12,955 nucleotides of DNA from JBEKCP01 sp050014815 (GTDB taxonomy: Bacteria > Planctomycetota > Planctomycetia > Pirellulales > Thermoguttaceae): contig JBEKCP010000099.1 of the NCBI GenBank assembly GCA_050014815.1, forward strand, positions 1-12,955. The letters are read 5' to 3'. A program made the position numbers and the translations under genes. Shown here one piece after another: positions 1 through 5,999 of this stretch (its first letter is position 1; each line of letters starts with the position of its first letter). The notes below the pieces were generated by a model, which was not told where the DNA came from, searched no databases, and saw only the letters and a program-made list of their open reading frames with translations.

Positions 1-13
1 AAAGCCCGACGCA

Positions 14-107
14 ATAGGGTGGGTCGAGCTCTGCGAGCCCCACCAATAGCCGCCGATGGTGGGGCTCGCCGACCGTGCTCCGCACGGTGCCCGTCGACCC
101 ACCCTAC
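14..107. repeat. REPIN-like inverted pair of palindromes
   Basis: Two imperfect palindromes face each other. The first is headed by ATAG (14-17) and has GGTGGG (18-23) pairing with CCCACC (39-44), with an inner GCTC/GAGC stem. The second has GGTGGG (58-63) and CCCACC (98-103) and is followed by CTAC (104-107), the complement of GTAG. An inner ACCGTGC-TCC-GCACGGT hairpin sits at 74-90 or so. A GTAG-like tetramer plus palindrome in inverted pairs is the known layout of REP/REPIN elements mobilised by RAYT transposases. Assignment to that class is inference, and no RAYT gene is in the window. Confidence 0.45.
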
Positions 108-122
108 CATTCGGGCCTCCGC

Positions 123-341
123 ATGGAACTCGAGCAGGCCGACATCGCGCCGGACGAGTCGACGAACCTCTTGGACTTCTGCCGCGAACAGAGCCAGAAG
201 GCCCAGCAACAGTTCGACGACAATCCGAACCAGGCCCGCCAGCAACAGCTCGCTACGGTGCACACGCAACTCCAATGGCTGGAGAAGTTCGCCACGGAAT
301 ACGCCCATCCCGAGCAGGTCGGACTCAGCACGACGGCGTGA
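123..341 (+). CDS. Small hypothetical protein, glutamine-rich helical
   Basis: A 72-residue protein starting MELEQADIAP. I do not recognise the family. The sequence is polar, rich in Gln, Glu and Asp, and residues from about 17 to 60 look like one or two amphipathic helices. There is no signal peptide or membrane segment. I chose the ATG at 123 over an upstream in-frame ATG at 75 because the upstream codons lie inside the palindromic repeat ending at 107. Third codon positions are mostly G or C, as in the neighbouring real genes, which supports coding. No clear Shine-Dalgarno site precedes it. It stands alone, with a repeat on each side and no operon partner visible. It could be the remnant of a larger gene, but nothing upstream suggests this. 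Confidence 0.55.
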   Translation: MELEQADIAPDESTNLLDFCREQSQKAQQQFDDNPNQARQQQLATVHTQLQWLEKFATEYAHPEQVGLSTTA

Positions 342-355
342 CCGGATGTCTATTT

Positions 356-538
356 GTCGCGTAGCGACGCGATGACGGTAGCGGCGGGTTTTAACCCGCC
401 GTCACCGTCACACCTTATGCACTCGTCGCGTAGCGACGATTGAAACATCAGGCATCGCTACGCGACGCAATTTTTCACCGCGCTCCTGGGCCCGTGGGTT
501 GAAACCCACGGATACCATCATAACGTCGCTACGCGACG
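356..538. repeat. Mirror-symmetric REP-like mosaic repeat cluster
   Basis: This intergenic stretch between the small gene and purF is built from repeats. A GTCGC-GTA-GCGAC palindrome occurs at 356-368 and 424-438, then in the opposite orientation (loop TAC) at 455-465 and 524-538. Between the first two lies a hairpin GGCGGGTT-TT-AACCCGCC (383-400) headed by GTAG (378-381), with outer arms GACGGT/ACCGTC (374-379, 404-409). Between the last two lies CCGTGGGTT-GA-AACCCACGG (492-511). The centre-to-centre spacings of the outer pairs are 69 and 71 bp. None of the hairpins is followed by a T tract that would make a convincing terminator, although they may act as 3' stabilisers for purF and the small gene. 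Confidence 0.7.
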
Positions 539-575
539 CAGAGCAAAGTGGGACATTGCAGGATGAGTCGCCCCA

Positions 576-2177
576 CTATCGCGACGGCCTCAAGAAGAGT
601 TGCCGGGCGGAGCCGACGGTCTCGTAGGTCCGGCCGGCGATGTTGTTGCGGTCGTTCTCGACGGCGATCCTCGCCAACTCCTGACCGCAGGGGGTCGGAT
701 ACACGCCCGTGATGCACGCCTGGCAGAGGTTTCCGGCGTCCAGACGGATCGCGCGGGCGACCGCCTCGACCGGCAGATAGCGGAGCGAGTCGGCCCCGAG
801 CTTCGCCGCCATCTTGGCCTCGGCCTCCTCCGTGAGCGGACCGCCGTGGAGGAACTGCGGCGCAAACAACTCGTTGATCGTCGACATGTCGATGCCGTAG
901 AAACACGGGGAGATGATGGGCGGGCAGGCCACCCGCACGTGGATCTCCCGCGGCTGGCCGATCTGGCGCACCCGCTCCAGCAGGACCTTGAGCGTGGTGG
1001 CGCGGACGATCGAGTCCTCGACCAGCAGCACCCGCTTGCCTTCGAGCACTTCGTGCAACGGCGTGTACTTTGTTTCGGCCTTGCGCTTGCGGTCGCCGCT
1101 GCCCTCGATGAACGTCCGGCCGCTGTAGCGGTTGCGGATGAGCCCCTCGACGCTCGGAATCTTCAGGGCGTAGGCCATGGCGTCGGCGGCGGCCTTGCTC
1201 GTGTCGGGCACCGGCACCACGACCGTATCCTCGTCGATGGCCACGGTCTCCAGCCGGGCCAACTCCTCGCCCAGGGCCTTGCGCACGAGGTAAACGCTCC
1301 GGGCGTCCAGCGTGCTGGCGACGTTGGAGAAATAGATCCACTCGAAGAAGCAGTGCGCCCGGCGGGGGCTCGTGGCAAACGTCTGGATCTCCAGGCGGTT
1401 GTCGCTGATGACGATCGCCTGGCCCGGCGGCACCGACTTGATGCTCTCCGGCGCAAAGCCGATGTTCAGCAGGGCCACGCTCTCGCTGGCCGCGGCGAAC
1501 AGCGGCCCCTCGACCGCGTAGCACAGCGGCTTGATCCCCAGGGGATCGCGGGCGACCACCATGTCGCCCAGCGCGTCGAGGAACACGAGGCTGTAGGCCC
1601 CGTCGAACCGGTCGGCCATCGCCCGGAACACCTCCACCAGCGGCGGCCGGCGATCGACCGACAGGGCCATGGAGAGCTGGTGCATGAAGACCTCGGTGTC
1701 GGTCTTCCGCGCCAGGTGGGTGTCGTCGTCGCGGAGCAGCTCCTCCCTCAGCGCCGAGTAGTTGGCCAACTGCCCGTTGAAGGCGAAACTGAACCACTTG
1801 TGCTTCTTGATATGGGGGCGCTCGAAGGGCTGGGCGTAGCTGCGGTCCTCGGCGCCGCAGGTGGCGTAGCGGACATGGCCGATGGCCGCCCGCCCGTCGT
1901 ATTCATTGATCAGGCCCTCGTACTCCGCGCGGTGGTTCATCCGGAAGACTTCGCAGACCGTGCCCACGTCCTTGTGGGTATCGATGAGCTGGCTCCGGTT
2001 GGCGTTGAAGGTCGTCATGCCCGCCGCCAATTGCCCCCGGTTCTGGATGTCCAGGAGCATCCGGGGCATCAGCCGGGAAGCGGCCTGGGGGCCGTGCTCG
2101 GCACACAACGGACTCACCCCCCGGCCGGCCAGGTGATAAATGGCCGCCACGCCGCATTCATCACGTATTTCGCTCAT
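576..2177 (-). CDS. purF: Amidophosphoribosyltransferase (glutamine PRPP amidotransferase)
   Basis: A 533-residue enzyme catalysing the first committed step of de novo purine synthesis: PRPP plus glutamine to phosphoribosylamine. It acts in the cytoplasm. The N-terminal Ntn glutaminase domain (about 8-260) has Cys8 after a seven-residue leader (MSEIRDE), which is presumably cleaved to expose the nucleophile. It also shows the HVRYATCG motif (101-108), NGQLAN (134-139) and KTDTEV (158-163). The C-terminal phosphoribosyltransferase domain carries the PRPP loop VLLVEDSIVRATT (383-395). Cys276, Cys425, Cys485 and Cys488 (CQAC) match the four 4Fe-4S ligands of the Bacillus-type enzyme, so this is the iron-sulfur, propeptide-containing class. 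Length is slightly above the usual 470-500. It is divergent from proB, with a repeat between them. No Shine-Dalgarno site is seen, in agreement with the promoter placement. Confidence 0.97.
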   Translation of the reverse strand: MSEIRDECGVAAIYHLAGRGVSPLCAEHGPQAASRLMPRMLLDIQNRGQLAAGMTTFNANRSQLIDTHKDVGTVCEVFRMNHRAEYEGLINEYDGRAAIGHVRYATCGAEDRSYAQPFERPHIKKHKWFSFAFNGQLANYSALREELLRDDDTHLARKTDTEVFMHQLSMALSVDRRPPLVEVFRAMADRFDGAYSLVFLDALGDMVVARDPLGIKPLCYAVEGPLFAAASESVALLNIGFAPESIKSVPPGQAIVISDNRLEIQTFATSPRRAHCFFEWIYFSNVASTLDARSVYLVRKALGEELARLETVAIDEDTVVVPVPDTSKAAADAMAYALKIPSVEGLIRNRYSGRTFIEGSGDRKRKAETKYTPLHEVLEGKRVLLVEDSIVRATTLKVLLERVRQIGQPREIHVRVACPPIISPCFYGIDMSTINELFAPQFLHGGPLTEEAEAKMAAKLGADSLRYLPVEAVARAIRLDAGNLCQACITGVYPTPCGQELARIAVENDRNNIAGRTYETVGSARQLFLRPSR

Positions 2178-2183
2178 GCGATC

Positions 2184-2212
2184 ATTCTAAGGCATATCGG
2201 GCTTTTCCTCAA
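2184..2212 (-). promoter_or_regulatory. Predicted purF promoter, apparently leaderless
   Basis: On the minus strand TTGAGG (2212-2207) is followed by a 17-nt spacer and TAGAAT (2189-2184), which match the sigma-70 consensus at 4/6 and 5/6 positions. The expected start of transcription, seven bases after the -10 box, falls on 2177, the A of the purF ATG. No Shine-Dalgarno sequence lies in the short gap. Prediction only. Confidence 0.5.
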
Positions 2213-2240
2213 CCGGCCGCCTTGGGGGGCCGGCCGCCCC

Positions 2241-2297
2241 ATGTAGCCCGCACACTCCGTGTGCGGCAGTCCGGCACACGGAGTGTGCCGGCTACAT
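2241..2297. repeat. REPIN-like inverted repeat between purF and proB
   Basis: Arms 2241-2264 and 2274-2297 are complementary at 23 of 24 positions around a 9-nt loop. Each arm is also a palindrome of its own: GTAG (2243-2246) precedes CCGCACAC-TCC-GTGTGCGG, and CCGGCACAC-GGA-GTGTGCCGG precedes CTAC. Two inverted palindromes, each headed by GTAG, is the REPIN layout. It lies in the divergent intergenic region, upstream of both predicted promoters. Confidence 0.7.
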
Positions 2298-2308
2298 GCG
2301 AGGGCGCC

Positions 2309-2337
2309 TTTCGATCCGGCGGAAAACGGTGTATGCT
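2309..2337 (+). promoter_or_regulatory. Possible proB promoter
   Basis: TTTCGA (2309-2314) and TATGCT (2332-2337) are separated by exactly 17 nt and match the -35 and -10 consensus at 3/6 and 4/6. Transcription would begin near 2344, giving a leader of about 55 nt. The matches are weak, so this is a suggestion only. Confidence 0.3.
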
Positions 2338-2398
2338 GGGGACCGGCCGAGGAACAACCTCCGGATTTCACCCTATTTCCCTGCCGGTCCCAGGTCCC

Positions 2399-3547
2399 AT
2401 GACCGACTTATTGCGACAGGAAATCGCGGCCACGGCCACGAGCATCGTCGTGAAGGTCGGCACGAACGTGCTGACCCGCGATGACGGACAGCTCGACCAC
2501 GACCGGATTGCCCAGCTTGCCGCCCAGCTCCACCAGGTCCTCCAGGCGGACCGCAAGGTGGTGCTGGTCAGCTCGGGGGCGGTGGGGGCCGGAATGGGCC
2601 GGCTGGGACTCACCCGCCGCCCCACCGACCTGGCCCACTTGCAGGCCGTTGCCGCCATCGGACAGAGCCTCCTGGTCGAGGCTTACGAGCGGGCCCTCTC
2701 GGGATACGGCCATCACGCGGCCCAGGTCCTCCTGACCGCCGAGGACCTCGAACACCGCATGCGGTACCTCAACGCCCGAAATACCCTGCTCAAGCTCCTG
2801 GAACTCGGCGCCATCCCCATCATCAATGAGAACGACACGGTCGCCGTCGAGGAGCTCCAGAACACCTTCGGCGACAATGACCGGCTGGCCGCCATTGTGA
2901 CCAACTTGATCCGGGCCCCCCTATTGGTGCTGCTCTCCGACGTGGAAGGCCTGCTGGACGGCGACCCTTCGATGCCCCAGACGCGGGTGATCCCAACGGT
3001 CCAACGGTTGGACGCATCGGTTTACGACCTGATCCATGACCACCCAGGCGGGCGGGGAAGGGGGGGCATGGCCAGCAAGCTCGAAGCCGCCCGGTTGGCC
3101 ACTGCCGCCGGCGAAAGCGTCATTATCGCCGGGGGCCGCGTCCCCGATATCCTGGCCAAGATCATAGCCGGCGAGCCGGTCGGTACCCTCTTCCTCGCCC
3201 AGGGTCAGACCGTCGCCGCTCGGAAACGATGGATCGGCTTCACGGTGAAGCCCCGGGGCCGGCTCGTACTGGACGCCGGGGCCCGGCAGGCGGTCCAATC
3301 CCGGGGCCGAAGCCTCCTGGCGGCCGGTATCGTCGAGGTCGATGGGAAGTTCGCCAAGGGCGACGTGGTGGCCCTACGGGGCACGGACGGCGTCGAGTTC
3401 GCCCGCGGACTGACCAACTACGCCCACGAAGACCTCCAGAAGATCAAAGGCCTTCGGACCGACCAAATCGCCGCGATCCTGGGGCACTGCCCCTACGAAG
3501 AGGTGATCCACCGCGACAACATGGTGGTGACGGCCCCCACCCAATAA
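2399..3547 (+). CDS. proB: Glutamate 5-kinase
   Basis: A 382-residue cytoplasmic enzyme that phosphorylates glutamate to glutamyl-5-phosphate, the first step of proline synthesis. The amino acid kinase fold occupies about residues 14-260, with VVKVGTNVL (17-25), SSGAVGAGMG (58-67), INENDTV (142-148), FGDNDRLAA (157-165) and the substrate loop around GRGRGGMASKLEAA (218-231). A PUA domain fills about 278-370, as in the long form of the family, whose usual length is 365-380. I chose the ATG at 2399 because the upstream extension to 2222 runs through the palindromic repeat and has no family similarity, while residue 1 here sits where ProB proteins normally begin. The ribosome site is weak. The usual partner proA is not adjacent. 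Its stop is only 15 nt before the lexA -35 box, and no terminator is visible between them. Confidence 0.97.
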   Translation: MTDLLRQEIAATATSIVVKVGTNVLTRDDGQLDHDRIAQLAAQLHQVLQADRKVVLVSSGAVGAGMGRLGLTRRPTDLAHLQAVAAIGQSLLVEAYERALSGYGHHAAQVLLTAEDLEHRMRYLNARNTLLKLLELGAIPIINENDTVAVEELQNTFGDNDRLAAIVTNLIRAPLLVLLSDVEGLLDGDPSMPQTRVIPTVQRLDASVYDLIHDHPGGRGRGGMASKLEAARLATAAGESVIIAGGRVPDILAKIIAGEPVGTLFLAQGQTVAARKRWIGFTVKPRGRLVLDAGARQAVQSRGRSLLAAGIVEVDGKFAKGDVVALRGTDGVEFARGLTNYAHEDLQKIKGLRTDQIAAILGHCPYEEVIHRDNMVVTAPTQ

Positions 3548-3562
3548 ACCGAAGCGGGCCCC

Positions 3563-3592
3563 TTGACAATATACGCGCGTATATTGTACTAT
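3563..3592 (+). promoter_or_regulatory. lexA promoter
   Basis: A consensus -35 box TTGACA (3563-3568), an 18-nt spacer and TACTAT (3587-3592, 4/6 to the -10 consensus) precede lexA. Transcription would start near 3599, giving a leader of about 68 nt. The -35 box and the whole spacer are covered by the operator palindrome, which suits autorepression. Confidence 0.7.
3566..3587. promoter_or_regulatory. Putative LexA operator, perfect 22-bp palindrome
   Basis: Two exact half-sites ACAATATACGC (3566-3576) and GCGTATATTGT (3577-3587) form an uninterrupted palindrome within the lexA promoter. LexA genes are commonly autoregulated, so this is probably its binding site. It contains neither the CTGT-N8-ACAG box of enterobacteria nor the GAAC-N4-GTTC box of Gram-positive bacteria. 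The binding protein is inferred from position alone. Confidence 0.7.
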
Positions 3593-3605
3593 TGTCCATA
3601 CAGTC

Positions 3606-3638
3606 CACAAACCCGCGACCGCCGGTCGCGGCTTTGTG
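3606..3638 (+). promoter_or_regulatory. Hairpin at the 5' end of the lexA leader
   Basis: CACAAA pairs with TTTGTG and CCGCGACC pairs with GGTCGCGG around a GCC loop, with a single C-C mismatch. It begins about 7 nt after the predicted transcription start and ends 28 nt before the lexA ATG. There is no following T tract, so it is not a standard terminator. It may stabilise the mRNA or regulate translation. Confidence 0.55.
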
Positions 3639-3666
3639 AAACGACAACATCAACCCCGAGACCCCT

Positions 3667-4275
3667 ATGGAACCCTTCGACAACATGACCGAGCGGCAGC
3701 AGAAGGTGTACGAATTCATCCGCACGAAGATCCGCAGCCGGGGCTACGGACCGACGGTGCGGGAGATCGGAGCGCAGTTCGACATCCATTCGCCCAACGG
3801 GGTCGTCTGCCACCTGAAGGCCCTCCAGAAGAAAGGCCTGATCCACCGCGAGCCGAACATGTCCCGGGCGATCCAACTGGCCGCCGAGCCCATCCAGGAC
3901 CGCAGCCTGCCGCTGGCCGGGCAGATCGCCGCCGGCGTGCTGCACGAGGCGGTCGAGCAGAACGAGCGGGTCGATTTCGCCGGGATGTTCGATCCGAACG
4001 ACCGCGAGCTGTTCGTCTTGGAGGTCCGCGGCGACTCGATGATCGAGGACCAGATTGCCGACGGGGACTTCGTCGTGGTCCACCGCCAGAAGACGGCCCG
4101 CAAGGGCCAGATCGTCGTGGCCATCACCGACGAGGGCGAGGCGACGCTCAAGCGGTGGTTCCCGGAGAAGAACCGCATCCGCCTGGAGCCGGCCAACGCC
4201 ACGATGAAGCCCATCTACGTGCGGGACGCCCGCGTGCTGGGCGTCGTGGTCGGCGTCGTGCGGAAGGTGAAATAG
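3667..4275 (+). CDS. lexA: LexA repressor, SOS response autopeptidase
   Basis: A 202-residue transcriptional repressor of DNA-damage genes that cleaves itself when RecA filaments form. The N-terminal winged helix covers about residues 7-72, with TERQQKVYEFI (8-18) and recognition helix SPNGVVCHLKAL (42-53). The C-terminal S24 peptidase domain contains the scissile Ala89-Gly90 bond (QIAAG), the nucleophile Ser124 in GDSM and the general base Lys162 in ATLKRW. All catalytic features are intact and the length is typical. Two glutamates of the E. coli recognition helix (Glu44, Glu45) are replaced here by Val47 and Cys48, which agrees with an unusual operator. The ATG at 3667 is used, with Met7 (3685) a possible alternative. 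No strong Shine-Dalgarno site is visible. A methyltransferase gene begins 8 nt downstream. Confidence 0.97.
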   Translation: MEPFDNMTERQQKVYEFIRTKIRSRGYGPTVREIGAQFDIHSPNGVVCHLKALQKKGLIHREPNMSRAIQLAAEPIQDRSLPLAGQIAAGVLHEAVEQNERVDFAGMFDPNDRELFVLEVRGDSMIEDQIADGDFVVVHRQKTARKGQIVVAITDEGEATLKRWFPEKNRIRLEPANATMKPIYVRDARVLGVVVGVVRKVK

Positions 4276-4283
4276 AAGTGCCG

Positions 4284-5999
4284 ATGAAGGTGGATCAAGT
4301 CAAGGCGAATGGAATTCACTACACGCCGCCCGGGCTTGCCAAGTTTTTGGCGGAGGCTGTGGTGGAGCGCCTTGCAGGCGGCGGGAGACTTCTTGAGATT
4401 CTTGATCCCGCCTGCGGCGACGGAGCGCTCTTGTTCGCGTTCTCCCAAGCTGTGCCGTCCCGCCTGCGCAAACAGGTTGTCCTGTGTGGGTATGAGACGG
4501 ACCCGGACGCGTTGCGGCGGACTGCCACGTTGCTTGCGAGCGCCGGAGCCGCCGATGTCCTTCTCGAACAGCGGGATTTCCTGGCGATTGAGGGGATCGA
4601 CGTTGACCGCCGGCGAGGGCAACGCTCCATGCTCGACGATTTCGAGCCGGCGGCCTTGAGGCAGTTCGATGCGGTGATTGCCAATCCACCTTACGTGAGA
4701 ACCCAGGTCCTCGGAGCAGCTGCATCGCAGCAATTGGCAAGGCGGTTCCGATTGACCGGCCGTGTCGATCTCTACCATGCTTTCACAAGGGCGATGGCAA
4801 ATGTGCTGAAACCCGGCGGTGTCCTCGGCCTGCTCACGTCCAATCGCTTCCTGACCGTTAAGTCCGGTGCGTCACTTCGCCGCCTCCTGCGCACCGAGTT
4901 TGACCTTGAAGCGATCTTCGACCTTGGCGACACGAAGCTGTTCAATGCAGCGGTCCTGCCAGTCATCGTGGTCGCGAGGAAGCAGAGACCCTCTGACACC
5001 TCGTGCGTGTTTCATCGAGTCTACGAGTATCGGCCGGCCGGCGAAGCGGCTGCGCCGGCCCATGAATGTGCCGGCATTTTGGATGCTTTCAAAGACGGCA
5101 GGGTCAAGGGGCTAGTGCGTACCGGGAGGGGCACCTTCAAGATCGAACGAGGCGTCCTCGGCGCGACTGGTGATTCCGAGACATGGTCGCTGTCAACGTC
5201 TGATTACCAGGAGTGGCTGGATCGTGTTGAGACGCGGCGGGGCCATCTGTTCGATGACGTTGCGAACATTCGCGTCGGCGTTAAGACAACCGCTGATGAA
5301 GTGTTTATTCGAGACGATTGGGATTCCCTGCCCCGCGAGTTGCAGCCCGAGGCGGAACTACTCCGGCCGCTCATTACGCACATAGAGACCGAACGATGGA
5401 TTCCAACCGCGCCGAAGCGGAAGGTGCTCTACACCCACACTGTCGAGGATGGCAAGCGCGTTCCCATCAAGCTGGACGACTACCCCAGAGCTGGAGCGTA
5501 CTTGGAATCCCACAAAGAGCGGTTGTCCAGTCGCGCATACGTTATCGAGGCGGGCAGGAAATGGTATGAGATTTGGGTACCTCACAATCCAAACGACTGG
5601 CGCAGGTGGAAAATCGCGTCGCCTGACATTTCAGAAGTGCCGCGATTCTGTTTTGATCGAAGCGGCGCTGTCGTCAACGGCGATTGCTACTGGATGACCT
5701 TGCGCCAAGGGTTCGCGTCGGATTGGCTCTTACTGCTCTTGGCGGTCGCGAATTCCTCGTTTGTGACGCGATACTATGACATCGCCTTCCACAACAAACT
5801 CTACGCGGGCCGGCGTCGGTTCATGACGCAGTACGTTAAGAAGTTCCCGCTGCCGCGCCTGGAGCGGCGTGTTGCCCAGAAGATCATTCGGGTTGTGGGT
5901 GAACTTGTCGCCAACAGGATGCCCGACGAACATCGCGAGACGGAAATCGACGAGCTTGTGTGGGAGAGTTTCGGGCTAATCAAAGAAACCTGCGGGTAA
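4284..5999 (+). CDS. Adenine-N6 DNA methyltransferase, gamma class (type II R-M)
   Basis: A 571-residue enzyme predicted to transfer methyl groups from S-adenosylmethionine to adenine in a specific DNA site, protecting it from the partner endonuclease. Motif order X-I-IV followed by a C-terminal target recognition region is that of TaqI-like gamma-class enzymes: HYTPP (12-16), DPACGDG (41-47), a motif II acidic residue in YETD (70-73), NPPY (134-137), then LKPGG and LTSNRFL (175-190). The region from about 330 to 530, with FDRSGAVVNGDCYWM (457-471), resembles the TaqI-type specificity domain. I chose the ATG at 4284. An in-frame GTG at 4278 is an alternative, and the longer open frame back to 3636 overlaps lexA and is spurious. 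It follows lexA by 8 nt without an obvious promoter and overlaps the endonuclease gene tail to tail. A sampled 60-base line is about 58% GC, against 65% in lexA. Confidence 0.92.
   Translation: MKVDQVKANGIHYTPPGLAKFLAEAVVERLAGGGRLLEILDPACGDGALLFAFSQAVPSRLRKQVVLCGYETDPDALRRTATLLASAGAADVLLEQRDFLAIEGIDVDRRRGQRSMLDDFEPAALRQFDAVIANPPYVRTQVLGAAASQQLARRFRLTGRVDLYHAFTRAMANVLKPGGVLGLLTSNRFLTVKSGASLRRLLRTEFDLEAIFDLGDTKLFNAAVLPVIVVARKQRPSDTSCVFHRVYEYRPAGEAAAPAHECAGILDAFKDGRVKGLVRTGRGTFKIERGVLGATGDSETWSLSTSDYQEWLDRVETRRGHLFDDVANIRVGVKTTADEVFIRDDWDSLPRELQPEAELLRPLITHIETERWIPTAPKRKVLYTHTVEDGKRVPIKLDDYPRAGAYLESHKERLSSRAYVIEAGRKWYEIWVPHNPNDWRRWKIASPDISEVPRFCFDRSGAVVNGDCYWMTLRQGFASDWLLLLLAVANSSFVTRYYDIAFHNKLYAGRRRFMTQYVKKFPLPRLERRVAQKIIRVVGELVANRMPDEHRETEIDELVWESFGLIKETCG

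Noticed and set aside
492..511. Rho-independent terminator for purF.
   Set aside because: The hairpin lacks a T tract on the minus strand and is better explained as part of the repeat cluster.
356..538. Short CRISPR array suggested by repeated GTCGCGTAGCGAC units.
   Set aside because: Repeats are 13-15 bp, inverted midway, with unequal structured spacers, and no cas genes are present.
600..2246. Long open frame of 548 codons on the plus strand opposite purF.
   Set aside because: Mirror of a GC-rich real gene. No domain character, while the minus strand encodes a complete PurF.
2222..2398. Longer proB start giving 441 residues.
   Set aside because: The extra codons translate the REPIN repeat and have no ProB similarity. 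The family N-terminus matches the ATG at 2399.
3636..4283. Extended methyltransferase frame overlapping lexA.
   Set aside because: It is an Arg/Pro/Gly-rich shadow of lexA in another frame. Methyltransferase motif X begins just after 4284.
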